Part shown: in pieces, positions 43,769 to 52,832 of the stretch | Layout: each line of letters starts with the position of its first letter | Position numbering within the stretch: position 1 is the first letter of the stretch | Source: M55B112 sp040903745 | Lineage (GTDB): Bacteria > Bacteroidota > Bacteroidia > Bacteroidales > GCA-2748055 | Direction: 5' to 3' | Length of the DNA stretch: 64,000 bases | Assembly (NCBI GenBank): GCA_040903745.1 | Contig: JBBDUV010000047.1 | Coordinates: 62,001 to 126,000, forward strand | Translations under genes and position numbers: made by a program | The notes under the pieces: model-generated | The model's database searches: none | Told to the model about the DNA's origin: nothing | The model's input: the letters and a program-made list of their open reading frames with translations, nothing else

Positions 43769-45862
43769 ATGAAACGTATTTTATTTGCTTCAGCTATTTT
43801 GGTGGCAATGCTCTTGCTGAACGCGTGCAACAGCGGTAGCGGGGAGCGTGAACAGCAGCCGGATTTTTCAGGAATGTTAACGGAGGATGAGATCGGAGGT
43901 GGGGTGATGACCCCGGAAATACTCTGGAAATTTGGCAGGGTCGGTGAGCAAAAGCTATCCCCCGATGGAAAAGTGGTCGTGTATACCGTGACACGGTATG
44001 ATGCGGAGACGCATGAGCGGGTTACCGATATCTATACAGTGACCGCGGCCGGGACCGACCTGATGAAACTGACCGGTAGCGATGGATCGCATTTTAATCC
44101 GCGCTGGAAGCCCGGGTCGAACCTGATCGGGTATTTGTCAGCCGCGTCGGGTGATGTGCAGCTCTGGGAGATGGATATCAACGGCGCTGGGAAACGGCAG
44201 GTGTCGGAAGTGGAAGGGGGGATCGGCGGTTTTGAGTATTCGCCGGATGGCTCGAAGGTACTCTACCTGAAGGAGGTGAAGTATAGAAAGACGTCCGCTG
44301 AGAAGTACCCCGATCTGCCAAGGGCCAATATAAGAATCATCGACGAGCTGATGTACCGGCACTGGGACCACTGGGAGGATGAATATGTGTCGCATATTTT
44401 TGTGGCTGAGTTGGATGGAGGCGGACTGAAGGGGCATGTCGATATCATGGAGGGTGAGCCCTATGAGGCGCCGCTGTCGCCATCGTTCGACCAGGAGGAG
44501 ATCACGTGGAACGCCGACGGAAGCAAGGTTGCCTATTCCTGTAAAAAAATGAGCCGCAATGAGTATGCGGTGAGCACCGATGCCGATATCTATCTGTATG
44601 ACCTGGCGACGGGGAGCACGAAGAACCTTACGGAGGGGAATTTGGGGTATGACAAGTATCCGGCATTTTCACCCGATGGGAAGTATATGGCATGGCAGAG
44701 CATGGAGACGCCTGGTTTTGAGGCGGACAAGGAGCGGCTGATGCTGATGGAGCTGGCGACGGGCGAGGTGAACTACCTGACTGAAGGCTTTAACCAGAAT
44801 GCGGCGCATTTTATGTGGTCGGACGATAGCAGGAGGATCTGGTTCATCACGGGACATCATGCGACATACCAGATTGCTGTGATTGATATAGCGTCGCGTG
44901 AGATCGTGACGGTGACCGACGGGGTGCATAATTACACGTCATTCGACCTGGCTGGTGGTGTGATGACCGGGGCGAAGATGTCGATGCGGATGGCCACGGA
45001 GCTGTTCAGGGTTGACACGGAGACAGGGGAGGAGCTGCAGATTAGCTTTGTAAACAATCATATTTACGAACATATTGAGATGGCAGAGGTGCGGTCGCGC
45101 TGGGTGCCGACGACCGACGACAAAGAGATGCTGGTTTGGGAGATCCTTCCTCCGGGATTTGATGAAACGAAGGAGTACCCTGCTGTGCTTTATTGTCAGG
45201 GCGGTCCGCAAAGCGCCGTGAGCCAGTTCTTCTCCTACCGCTGGAACTTCCAGATGATGGCTGCCGGCGGGTATGTGATCGTGGCACCGAACAGGCGGGG
45301 ACTTCCGACTTTTGGTCAGGAGTGGAACGACCAGATCTCTGGTGATTACGGCGGACAGAACATGCGCGATTATCTGACGGCGATCGATGTAATGGCAGAG
45401 GAGCCCTATGTTGACAGTGACCGGTTGGGTGCGATCGGTGCCAGCTATGGTGGTTACTCGGTCTTTTACCTGGCAGGTATTCATGAGGGACGGTTCAAGG
45501 CGTTTATTTCGCATTGCGGGATATTTAATACCGAAAGCATGTATACCGAGACCGAAGAGATGTTTTTTGTGCACCACGATAACGGAGGTGCCTACTGGGA
45601 TGTACCGAAGCCGCGGAATTATTTGTTTTCGCCGCACCTGAAGGTGGCGAATTGGGATACTCCTATATTGGTCATCACGGGTGAGTATGATTTCCGGATC
45701 CCCTACACGCAGAGCATGCAGGCGTTCAATGCAGCGCAGTTGCTTGGCGTGCCGAGCCGGTTGCTGGTGTTTTCCGATGAGACCCACTTCGTGCTGAAAC
45801 CGCAGAACGCGATTTTGTGGCAGCGGGAATTCAGGGGCTGGCTGGATGAATATCTGAAATAA
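43769..45862 (+). CDS. S9 family prolyl oligopeptidase-like lipoprotein
   Basis: A 697-residue lipoprotein (lipobox LLNAC ending at residue 20; ATG at 43769 preferred over 43733). The first ~430 residues form a WD40-like propeller with repeats such as KLSPDGKVVVYTV, EYSPDGSKVLYL and AFSPDGKYMAW. The C-terminal alpha/beta-hydrolase has the catalytic triad S559 (GASYGGYS), D641 (GEYDFRIPY) and H673 (DETHFVL), with the QGGPQSAVSQFFSYRWN oxyanion region. It should trim peptides, probably after proline or at N-termini, on the periplasmic or outer face. It is a single-gene unit followed directly by a hairpin. Confidence 0.93.
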   Translation: MKRILFASAILVAMLLLNACNSGSGEREQQPDFSGMLTEDEIGGGVMTPEILWKFGRVGEQKLSPDGKVVVYTVTRYDAETHERVTDIYTVTAAGTDLMKLTGSDGSHFNPRWKPGSNLIGYLSAASGDVQLWEMDINGAGKRQVSEVEGGIGGFEYSPDGSKVLYLKEVKYRKTSAEKYPDLPRANIRIIDELMYRHWDHWEDEYVSHIFVAELDGGGLKGHVDIMEGEPYEAPLSPSFDQEEITWNADGSKVAYSCKKMSRNEYAVSTDADIYLYDLATGSTKNLTEGNLGYDKYPAFSPDGKYMAWQSMETPGFEADKERLMLMELATGEVNYLTEGFNQNAAHFMWSDDSRRIWFITGHHATYQIAVIDIASREIVTVTDGVHNYTSFDLAGGVMTGAKMSMRMATELFRVDTETGEELQISFVNNHIYEHIEMAEVRSRWVPTTDDKEMLVWEILPPGFDETKEYPAVLYCQGGPQSAVSQFFSYRWNFQMMAAGGYVIVAPNRRGLPTFGQEWNDQISGDYGGQNMRDYLTAIDVMAEEPYVDSDRLGAIGASYGGYSVFYLAGIHEGRFKAFISHCGIFNTESMYTETEEMFFVHHDNGGAYWDVPKPRNYLFSPHLKVANWDTPILVITGEYDFRIPYTQSMQAFNAAQLLGVPSRLLVFSDETHFVLKPQNAILWQREFRGWLDEYLK

Positions 45863-45908
45863 TTGGGGTTTCATGTCTGTAGAACATGCAGCCCACATGA
45901 AACCCCAA
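45863..45908 (+). terminator. Hairpin directly after the S9 peptidase stop
   Basis: A perfect 14-bp inverted repeat (TTGGGGTTTCATGT at 45863-45876 with ACATGAAACCCCAA at 45895-45908) that starts at the base after the stop codon. It holds ATGTCTGTAG, the motif of the palindromic family at 38.7 kb. It may protect the mRNA end or terminate transcription, though no T run follows. Confidence 0.5.
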
Positions 45909-45946
45909 GCTCCGTTAGGCGACATGTCTGTAACGGGGAAAAATGA

Positions 45947-46093
45947 TCAGATAAAGTCTTTTTTGTCGAGCAAGTCCTGCAGGGTGGTTGATTCAAGGTG
46001 TTGGGTGACCTGCCTGTTGAGGGTGCCCCAGAACCCCCGGGCTTCGCATCCCACTCCGCCGCCACATGATTGAAAAAAATTCTCTATCTTTAT
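45947..46093 (-). pseudogene. Remnant of an Rrf2 regulator (C-terminal ~46 codons)
   Basis: The minus strand reads ENFFQSCGGGVGCEARGFWG, then TLNRQVTQHLESTTLQDLLD and a stop after KKDFI. This parallels the last part of the intact Rrf2 gene at 52833-53246 (ENFKCDRENGCEARGFWG, ILNKQVTELFESTTLQDFLD, KNELI) at both protein and DNA level. The N-terminal DNA-binding half is absent; unrelated sequence starts near 46100. It marks the left border of the 46-52.8 kb signalling module. Confidence 0.8.
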
Positions 46094-46132
46094 TCTAAAT
46101 GGAGCAGTGATTGGCAACGCCTCATACACTGC

Positions 46133-46144
46133 CCCGTTGGCAAC
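46133..46144 (+). repeat. Left 12-bp inverted repeat of the signalling module
   Basis: CCCGTTGGCAAC, the exact reverse complement of GTTGCCAACGGG at 52813-52824. With two mismatched bases, the match extends a further four (GTGT). A second TTGGCAAC occurs nearby at 46110-46117. Confidence 0.6.
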
Positions 46145-46224
46145 AAGTGTAAAAAGACAGACAACGCACAGATACGATAACGATACAATTAATTAAAAAT
46201 TTCAGCGCATTGAATAATTTTGCA

Positions 46225-46252
46225 TACTTTTGTATCGTATATCGTATACGAT
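46225..46252 (+). promoter_or_regulatory. Promoter and operator of the GntR-type regulator gene
   Basis: TACTTTTG at 46225-46232 matches TAnnTTTG. A perfect 12-bp palindrome, ATCGTATACGAT (46241-46252), abuts the ATG; related half sites (GATACGATAACGATAC) lie ~60 bases upstream. The arrangement indicates that the regulator represses its own gene. Confidence 0.6.
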
Positions 46253-46879
46253 ATGAAGTTTAAAAAAGAAAATTACAGAGACCAAATTCGAGAAATCATT
46301 ATTGATTTAATTTTAAAAGAGCAATTGGCATTTGGAGAAAAACTTTCATTGGCAGAGTATGCCAGAACTCTTGGCACAAGTGTGACGCCTATCCGTGAAG
46401 CTTTTATACAATTAGAAATAGCCGGAGTCCTTGAATCAATACCCAATGTTGGATTTTGTGTGAAATCCATTTCCCACACAGAAGCTGAAGAAATTTATAC
46501 TTTAATTGGTATGATAGAAGAAAATGCTCTTTCTTCTAATTATTCAACTAAAACTATACGTAATTTAATGAAAATTGATGAAAAGATTAAAAATAGCAAT
46601 TCGGTGCAAGAAAAACTATTTGCTGACAATGAGTTTCATAAATTACTTATTGATACAAAAAAGTATCACCATTCTGTTTCATTACTTAAGAATTTAAAGT
46701 CTTTGGTATTTTTATACGAACTTAAGTTCATGAAAAACAGAGATTCCAACATTAAAAGGGACGAAGATCATTACAACATAGTAGAATTTATTCAAAAAGG
46801 GGAATCAATTACTGAACTAATAAAACTGCATTGGAAAAATAGTTATCAGTTTGTAATAAATCAAACTAAAATAAAATGA
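46253..46879 (+). CDS. GntR family transcriptional regulator (FadR/FCD-like)
   Basis: A 208-residue regulator. The N-terminal winged helix is of GntR type (LKEQLAFGEKLSLAEYARTLGTSVTPIREAFIQLEIAGVLESIPNVGFCVKSIS), and the C-terminal part is all-helical like FCD domains, though the usual metal-binding Asp/His set is only partly visible (DNEFHKLLI). ATG at 46253 is chosen over an upstream TTG because it opens the conserved region properly. It is AT-rich compared with the S9 gene. It lies 7 bases before the giant kinase gene and probably governs the whole module. Confidence 0.85.
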   Translation: MKFKKENYRDQIREIIIDLILKEQLAFGEKLSLAEYARTLGTSVTPIREAFIQLEIAGVLESIPNVGFCVKSISHTEAEEIYTLIGMIEENALSSNYSTKTIRNLMKIDEKIKNSNSVQEKLFADNEFHKLLIDTKKYHHSVSLLKNLKSLVFLYELKFMKNRDSNIKRDEDHYNIVEFIQKGESITELIKLHWKNSYQFVINQTKIK

Positions 46880-46886
46880 GAAAATT

Positions 46887-49800
46887 ATGTTTATGAAAAA
46901 ATCAGGCATAATATCCCGGTTGTCAGAACTTATTAATAGAATATCAAGTTCATTTATAGATCTGACAATAAACAAAAAACTGATTTATGGATTTGGTTTT
47001 GTTATTGTGTTAGGATTAATAACCTCAACTGTTCACTGGTTCATGCTCGATTTGCAATCAAAGAGTTATTCGTTATCCAAAAATGCCGGAAAAATAACAG
47101 CTGACTTAAGGTTGCTAAGACAAGATGAAAAAAACTTCATGTTACGCGATGATCCAAAATATGCAAAACTGGTTAAATCTGCATTGAATCAATTGCATAA
47201 AGTAGCCGAACAGCTTGATAATAAGGCATATAACGTGGGGGGGGGGGTATCTATTACAACCATTTTAGAAGACCTGAAAGCTTATGAAAAGAATTTTGAC
47301 GATTACCTGACACTAAACAATAGAAAGCGGGCTGCCCTTGAGGAAATGATTAAACAAGGGCGGGATGTAGAGGAATTATCTGACCAAATACGAGCCGACC
47401 AAAAGAAAGAATTACAGCAACTCGAAAAAGTTGCCATGTCGGCTGTTGATCAGATGCGCGACAAACGTGTGAAAGCCGATGATGCCAACCGCATGATAAA
47501 GTTGATGGACGAGGCCAGGCAGGAGGAGAAAAACTTTCTTTTACGCAAGAATGAAAATGATGCCAATTTGACCTTGATGCTGGTCAATGATCTTATTGCA
47601 CAGGCAAAAATAACCCACAATCGTTTTGATGATCCCCAGAACCAGGCCATGGCTAAAGCAATCATTTCTGCATCTGAAAAATATATAGCAGAATTCAAAG
47701 ATGTCATTGAGTTGGAGGGTAACCAGCGGGAAGGCAGCATACTGATGAACCAAAAGATACAATTGGCCTTAGATGAAATGGTTAGACAAGGGCGGGATGT
47801 AGAGGAGTTATCCGATCAGATACGGGCGGATCAGAAAAAGGAATTGCTGCTACTTGAAGAAAGCTCAAGACCGGATATTACTGAGATGCGCGACAAACGT
47901 GTGAAAGCCGATGATGCCAACCGCATGATAAAGCTGATGGACGAGGCCAGGTCGCAGGAAAAAAACTTTCTTTTACGCAATGATGAAGATGATGCCGATT
48001 TGACCTTGAAACTGGTCAGTGATCTTATTGAACAGGCTAAAACAACCCGCAATCGTTTTGGAGATCGTCAGAACCAAGCCATGGCTGATGCGATAATCAC
48101 TGCAGCACAGCAATATAAAGACCAGTTTGTAAATGTCATTAAACTGGTAAAAGAACAGCAGCGGATCAGCATACAAATGGACTCTAGAAAACAAGCTGCC
48201 CTTGAGGAAATGATTAAACAAGGGCGGGATGTAGAGGAATTATCTGACCAAATACGAGCCGACCAAAAGAAAGAATTACAGCAACTCGAAAAAGTTGCCA
48301 TGTCGGCTGTTGATCAGATGCGCGACAAACGTGTGAAAGCCGATGATGCCAACCGCATGATAAAGTTGATGGACGAGGCCAGGCAGGAGGAGAAAAACTT
48401 TCTTTTACGCAAGAATGAAAATGATGCCAATTTGACCTTGATGCTGGTCAATGATCTTATTGCACAGGCAAAAATAACCCACAATCGTTTTGATGATCCC
48501 CAGAACCAGGCCATGGCTAAAGCAATCATTTCTGCATCTGAAAAATATATAGCAGAATTCAAAGATGTCATTGAGTTGGAGGGTAACCAGCGGGAAGGCA
48601 GCATACTGATGAACCAAAAGATACAATTGGCCTTAGATGAAATGGTTAGACAAGGGCGGGATGTAGAGGAGTTATCCGATCAGATACGGGCGGATCAGAA
48701 AAAGGAATTGCTGCTACTTGAAGAAAGCTCAAGACCGGATATTACTGAGATGCGCGACAAACGTGTGAAAGCCGATGATGCCAACCGCATGATAAAGCTG
48801 ATGGACGAGGCCAGGTCGCAGGAAAAAAACTTTCTTTTAAGACAAAATACCGAAGATGCTGAATTGACACTCGAGTTAGTCGACAGTCTTATTGCTCAAG
48901 CTTATATCACCAAAAAACGTTTTAACGACCTCCAGAACCAAACCATGGCTCAAACAATCGTTGCTGCATCTGAAAAATATACAGAGGAATTCAGGAATGT
49001 GATTGAAATTGTTAACAAACAACATTCTGCTGCAGAATTAATGATTGCAAAAGCCCGCGAAGTAGAGAAAACAGCCCAAAAAGTAGAGAAAATACAGGAC
49101 ATGGCGATGAACACAAGTGTTATTACTGCTCGTTTGGTAAGTGCATTTGCCGAAATTTTTAAAATAATAATTTTAATATTACTGGCTTGGGTTTTAATGC
49201 GTGTTATATCTGATCCTGTTCTTAAGTTAAGCAATATCATGAGCAACCTTTCTAAGGACGATACTAATGTAAACATACCTGAACAGGAGCGGGGCGATGA
49301 AATAGGTGTGATGGGCAAAGCAATTCAGATTTTAAAAGAACGGGTAATCGAACGCAACCGCTTCCAGAAAGAGATAATTATGGCCAGGGATGAGGCTGAA
49401 CGCACAAATCTGGAGCTTAAGACAGTCAATGAGGAACTGGAAGCTTTCGCGTACTCGGTCTCTCACGACCTTCGGGCCCCGCTGAGGGCAATCAACGGTT
49501 TCACGAGAATCATATTGAAAAAATATGAAGATACCATGGATGAAGAGGGAAAACGCCAGGCCAATGTAATCATGGAAAACGCCTTAAAAATGAGCCAGCT
49601 AATAGATGACCTCCTAGGCTTTTCACGCCTGGGTCGTAAATCCATGAATTTTTCTCGAATTGATATGAAAAAAATGGCAAATGACATTATTTCAGAATTG
49701 AAAAAAGAAAATAAAGGAAGAAACATATCTTTTACCGTGGCGGATTTGCCAACTATAAACGCTGATTCTCAGTTGTTGCATCAGGTATGGTTAAACCTTG

Positions 49801-50096
49801 TTTCAAATGCATTCAAATTTACTTCTCACCTCAAAAAAGCAGAGATATCAATTGGTTATCAGGAAAATAAAAAGAAACCTACCTTTTTTATCAAGGATAA
49901 TGGTGCAGGTTTTGATATGCAATATGCCGACAAATTATTCGGTGTGTTTCAACGGCTTCACAGCGATAAAGAGTTTCAAGGTACAGGTGTGGGTTTGGCT
50001 TTGGTGCAGCGCATTGTTCACCGTCATGGAGGCAAAGTCTGGGCAGAAGGAGAAGTAGGCAAGGGTGCAACTTTTTATTTTTCGATGCCAAAATAA
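46887..50096 (+). CDS. Giant sensor histidine kinase with a four-unit repeat sensor
   Basis: A 1069-residue membrane kinase. Membrane helix 1 is at about residues 27-48, and a very long helical periplasmic sensor occupies ~50-745. It is built of ~145-residue units (each with QGRDVEELSDQIRADQKKEL, MRDKRVKADDANRMIKLMDE and KNFLLR) repeated four times, as a duplicated pair. Membrane helix 2 is at ~755-775, then HAMP, HisKA with H860 (SHDLRAPLRA), and a complete ATPase domain (NLVSNAFKFT, IKDNGAGFD, GTGVGLALV). The first unit region carries an 11-G run at 47237-47247, and residues 149-363 recur at 437-651. The kinase is probably the input of the two downstream response-regulator genes. Helical bimodular-type sensors bind small organic acids, but the ligand here is unknown. 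Confidence 0.9.
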   Translation: MFMKKSGIISRLSELINRISSSFIDLTINKKLIYGFGFVIVLGLITSTVHWFMLDLQSKSYSLSKNAGKITADLRLLRQDEKNFMLRDDPKYAKLVKSALNQLHKVAEQLDNKAYNVGGGVSITTILEDLKAYEKNFDDYLTLNNRKRAALEEMIKQGRDVEELSDQIRADQKKELQQLEKVAMSAVDQMRDKRVKADDANRMIKLMDEARQEEKNFLLRKNENDANLTLMLVNDLIAQAKITHNRFDDPQNQAMAKAIISASEKYIAEFKDVIELEGNQREGSILMNQKIQLALDEMVRQGRDVEELSDQIRADQKKELLLLEESSRPDITEMRDKRVKADDANRMIKLMDEARSQEKNFLLRNDEDDADLTLKLVSDLIEQAKTTRNRFGDRQNQAMADAIITAAQQYKDQFVNVIKLVKEQQRISIQMDSRKQAALEEMIKQGRDVEELSDQIRADQKKELQQLEKVAMSAVDQMRDKRVKADDANRMIKLMDEARQEEKNFLLRKNENDANLTLMLVNDLIAQAKITHNRFDDPQNQAMAKAIISASEKYIAEFKDVIELEGNQREGSILMNQKIQLALDEMVRQGRDVEELSDQIRADQKKELLLLEESSRPDITEMRDKRVKADDANRMIKLMDEARSQEKNFLLRQNTEDAELTLELVDSLIAQAYITKKRFNDLQNQTMAQTIVAASEKYTEEFRNVIEIVNKQHSAAELMIAKAREVEKTAQKVEKIQDMAMNTSVITARLVSAFAEIFKIIILILLAWVLMRVISDPVLKLSNIMSNLSKDDTNVNIPEQERGDEIGVMGKAIQILKERVIERNRFQKEIIMARDEAERTNLELKTVNEELEAFAYSVSHDLRAPLRAINGFTRIILKKYEDTMDEEGKRQANVIMENALKMSQLIDDLLGFSRLGRKSMNFSRIDMKKMANDIISELKKENKGRNISFTVADLPTINADSQLLHQVWLNLVSNAFKFTSHLKKAEISIGYQENKKKPTFFIKDNGAGFDMQYADKLFGVFQRLHSDKEFQGTGVGLALVQRIVHRHGGKVWAEGEVGKGATFYFSMPK
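47237..47247 (+). repeat. Eleven-G homopolymer inside the giant kinase gene
   Basis: A run of 11 G after ...AACGT, coding for three consecutive Gly near residues 117-120. Gain or loss of one G would shift the frame and cut the protein to about 120 residues. Runs of this kind are typical phase-variation sites; a sequencing artefact must be kept in mind. Confidence 0.8.
47331..48839 (+). repeat. 645-bp direct duplication inside the giant kinase gene
   Basis: 47331-47975 recurs at 48195-48839, offset 864 bases (288 codons), with no difference that I could find. Similarity outside these bounds drops at once (the 3' border is ...TTCTTTTA then CGCAA against AGACA). Each copy contains two related ~145-codon units, so an older doubling was followed by a recent one. 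Confidence 0.9.
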
Positions 50097-50130
50097 TAAA
50101 TATGAATATAAAACTTTAAAGAAAAATTAA

Positions 50131-50568
50131 ATGAGCTACAATCTCCTTATAATTGAAGATAACCCAAATGATGCTGAATTAATAACCATTGCATTAGGGG
50201 AAGCAAAACTGGGCAAAAAAGCGTTTATATGCGAAAATGGTGCAGAGGCGCTGGATTTTATTTTTAGCAAAGGAAAATATGCCGGGGCAATTAATCAAAT
50301 TAACCTGAAGGCCATTTTTCTTGACCTTAAAATGCCGAAGGTTAATGGTCTGGAAGTATTAAAGCAGGTTAAATCAAACAAAACCACAAAGAGAATACCA
50401 GTTATCGTTGTCACATCTTCGAGTCAGTATTCAGACATCTCTACGGCTTACGACCTTGGTGTTAACAGTTATATCGTGAAGCCTGTTGATTTTGATGAAT
50501 TTCAACGGAAAATTACTGTAGTAGCATCATATTGGTTGAATGAAAATATTGAACCGATGAATCAATAA
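50131..50568 (+). CDS. Response regulator, receiver domain only (Rcp1-like)
   Basis: A 145-residue single receiver domain. The acidic pair is in IIEDNPNDAELI, the phospho-acceptor is D65 in FLDLKMPKVNGLEVL, and the switch residues are in VVTSSSQ and the Lys in YIVKPVD. It has no output domain, so it must act on another protein or pass phosphate on. Length and sequence resemble Rcp1-type regulators that pair with soluble or phytochrome-like kinases. It lies 34 bases after the giant kinase and 31 before the hybrid kinase. Confidence 0.94.
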   Translation: MSYNLLIIEDNPNDAELITIALGEAKLGKKAFICENGAEALDFIFSKGKYAGAINQINLKAIFLDLKMPKVNGLEVLKQVKSNKTTKRIPVIVVTSSSQYSDISTAYDLGVNSYIVKPVDFDEFQRKITVVASYWLNENIEPMNQ

Positions 50569-50599
50569 TCAATATTTCATCAAACAAAATAACAAGGTT

Positions 50600-52531
50600 A
50601 TGGAAGAAACATTACGCGTATTAATTCTTGAAGACAATCCGGCAGATGCAGAACTTGCAAACGAAGAATTGAAGGAAACGCTGAATAAATACACGGTAAA
50701 GGTAGTTGACACGAAAAATGATTTTATTCTGGCTATGGATAATTATAAACCTGACCTTATTATTTCCGACTACCAGTTGCCTGGTTTTAACGCTTTGTCT
50801 GCTTTAAAGATTGCCCGGGAAAAATCACCATTTATTCCTTTTATTATTTATACCGGTGCTATTAAGGAAGAAGCAGCTGTTGAATGTATGAAGTCTGGTG
50901 CGGATGATTATGTTATGAAGGAAAACATGATCCGGCTTCGAACGGCAACCCTGCATGCACTGGAAAATAAAAAAAGCGAAAAGGAAAAGTATCAGAGCCT
51001 GCAATCACTTAAGAAAAGCGAAGAAAAATACCGTTTATTGATAGATAGCTCAATCGATGCCATTTACTTGTTATATAACCGGAAATTTGAATTCATTAAT
51101 AAGGCGTTTGAAAAACTATTTGGTTATACGTATGAAGAAGTGAACCAACCCGGATTCGATTTTACAGAATTGGTAGCACCGAAAAGCAGGCCTGTGATAG
51201 AAGAAAGAGCTAAAAAAATTGCCCGGGGCGAAAAGCCCGGGTCGAAATATGAATTTACAGCGGTTTCAAAAACCGGCAGGGAAATAGAAGTTGAAGTTAA
51301 TGAAAGTTATATTGAGTATAATCAAGGAATTGCGACACAAGGCATAGTTCGCAATATAACCGAGCGCAAACAATATGAAGAAGAACTGATAAAGGCAAAA
51401 GAAAAAGCGGAAGAGTCTGATAAGCTGAAAACCGCCTTTTTGCAGAATATGAGCCATGAAATACGGACACCCATGAACGGGATACTTGGCTTTACTTCAT
51501 TGCTTTTAGAGCCTGATTTAACCAGTGAGAAAAGGTTTAATTTTATCGAAATAATACAAAAATGCGGAGAACGGATGTTGAATACCATAAATGACATTAT
51601 TGAAGTTTCGAAGATAGAGGCCGGATTGGTAAGCATGAATTTGGCCCCAGTCAATGTGAATGCACGCCTTTATGAGATAAAAGATTTTTTTACTCCTGAA
51701 GCTGAACAAAAAGGGTTACAACTGACCCTTGAAAATATATTGCCCAATGACCATCCTGATATAAGAACCGATAAAAATAAACTAGATTCCATTTTGGCAA
51801 ACCTTGTTAAGAATGCCATTAAATTTACTGACAGTGGAACAGTTAAATTAGGATGTAACTTTCAGGAGCCATTGTTGGAATTTTACGTAAAAGATACCGG
51901 TATTGGAATTCCGGCACATCGCCGTGAGGCTGTCTTTAACCGGTTTGAACAGGCTGATATTGCCGACACAAGGGCATTTCAGGGTTCCGGTTTAGGATTG
52001 GCCATAGCAAAATCTTATATCGAAAAACTGGGAGGAAAAATATGGCTTGAATCGGAAGAAGGCAAAGGTTCAACATTTTATTTTTCGTTGCCTGCTAAAA
52101 GCGATATGGAAGAAAAATTAATTTCTGATAAAAAAATATCCGTTCACAACGAAAATGAAAAATCCAAAGTTAAGGGTTTGAAAATTCTAATCGCCGAAGA
52201 CGATGAGACATCACGAAAATATCTTTCCCTTTTGGTTAATGATTTTGGCACGGAGATTTTAGAAGCAGAAACAGGTAATAGAACCATTGAATTATGCCGA
52301 CAGAATAAAGACATCGATTTAATACTTATGGATATCCGAATGCCCGGTTTGGATGGCTACGAAGCAACCCGCCGGATAAGGGAATTTAACAAAGAGATAG
52401 TAATTATCGCACAAACCGCTATTGCACTTTCCGGCGCCAGGGAAAAGGCAATAGAGGCAGGTTGTAATGATCATATTTCGAAACCAATTAACAAAAACGA
52501 ATTACTCACAATTATTGAACAGTACGTTTGA
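50600..52531 (+). CDS. Hybrid histidine kinase (receiver-PAS-kinase-receiver)
   Basis: A 643-residue soluble protein. First receiver domain: residues 4-125, acceptor D57 (IISDYQLPGFNAL). PAS domain: ~140-260 (YRLLIDSSIDAIYLLYNRKFEFINKAFEKLFGYTYEEV). HisKA: H286 (MSHEIRTPMNGILGF). ATPase: NLVKNAIKFT, VKDTGIGIP, GSGLGLAIAKSY. Second receiver: ~525-643, acceptor D578 (LMDIRMPGLDGYEATRRI). With the giant kinase and single receiver gene it makes up a likely phosphorelay: membrane kinase, shuttle receiver, hybrid kinase. There is no DNA-binding output gene in the module except the GntR regulator. Confidence 0.93.
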   Translation: MEETLRVLILEDNPADAELANEELKETLNKYTVKVVDTKNDFILAMDNYKPDLIISDYQLPGFNALSALKIAREKSPFIPFIIYTGAIKEEAAVECMKSGADDYVMKENMIRLRTATLHALENKKSEKEKYQSLQSLKKSEEKYRLLIDSSIDAIYLLYNRKFEFINKAFEKLFGYTYEEVNQPGFDFTELVAPKSRPVIEERAKKIARGEKPGSKYEFTAVSKTGREIEVEVNESYIEYNQGIATQGIVRNITERKQYEEELIKAKEKAEESDKLKTAFLQNMSHEIRTPMNGILGFTSLLLEPDLTSEKRFNFIEIIQKCGERMLNTINDIIEVSKIEAGLVSMNLAPVNVNARLYEIKDFFTPEAEQKGLQLTLENILPNDHPDIRTDKNKLDSILANLVKNAIKFTDSGTVKLGCNFQEPLLEFYVKDTGIGIPAHRREAVFNRFEQADIADTRAFQGSGLGLAIAKSYIEKLGGKIWLESEEGKGSTFYFSLPAKSDMEEKLISDKKISVHNENEKSKVKGLKILIAEDDETSRKYLSLLVNDFGTEILEAETGNRTIELCRQNKDIDLILMDIRMPGLDGYEATRRIREFNKEIVIIAQTAIALSGAREKAIEAGCNDHISKPINKNELLTIIEQYV

Positions 52532-52698
52532 AAAAACTTATTTATATTGCCATCACACAGGCGTAAGCACATCCCGTAAACCGCTCAAAGCCCCGTTAAA
52601 ATCAAAGTTTACGGGAAGAGCTTCCGCCTCTCCAGCCCAAGTAACCGCCTTTCAGGTCGGTTTTTAGGATTCCCCACGCTCAAAAAAAAACAAAATAA

Positions 52699-52722
52699 AC
52701 CTGCCCGTCCGGCAGGCGGGTT
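52699..52722 (+). terminator. GC-rich hairpin after the hybrid kinase
   Basis: CCTGCC pairs with GGCAGG around CGTCC, with flanking AAAC and GGGTTTG, about 170 bases after the stop. The sequence (CCTGCCCGTCCGGCAGGCGG) is a common palindromic element in Bacteroidota intergenic spaces. The rest of the 301-base space 52532-52832 shows no gene. Confidence 0.5.
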
Positions 52723-52812
52723 TGTGCTTTGTGGATAGGTAGGAGCAGATTGACAATGACAAGAAAATATAAGCTAAATAAATGATAAACAAACGGATAT
52801 GAATGAACACCA

Positions 52813-52824
52813 GTTGCCAACGGG
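52813..52824 (-). repeat. Right 12-bp inverted repeat of the signalling module
   Basis: GTTGCCAACGGG, the exact reverse complement of the copy at 46133-46144, nine bases before the end of the intact rrf2 gene. Confidence 0.6.
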
Positions 52825-52832
52825 AATAATGA

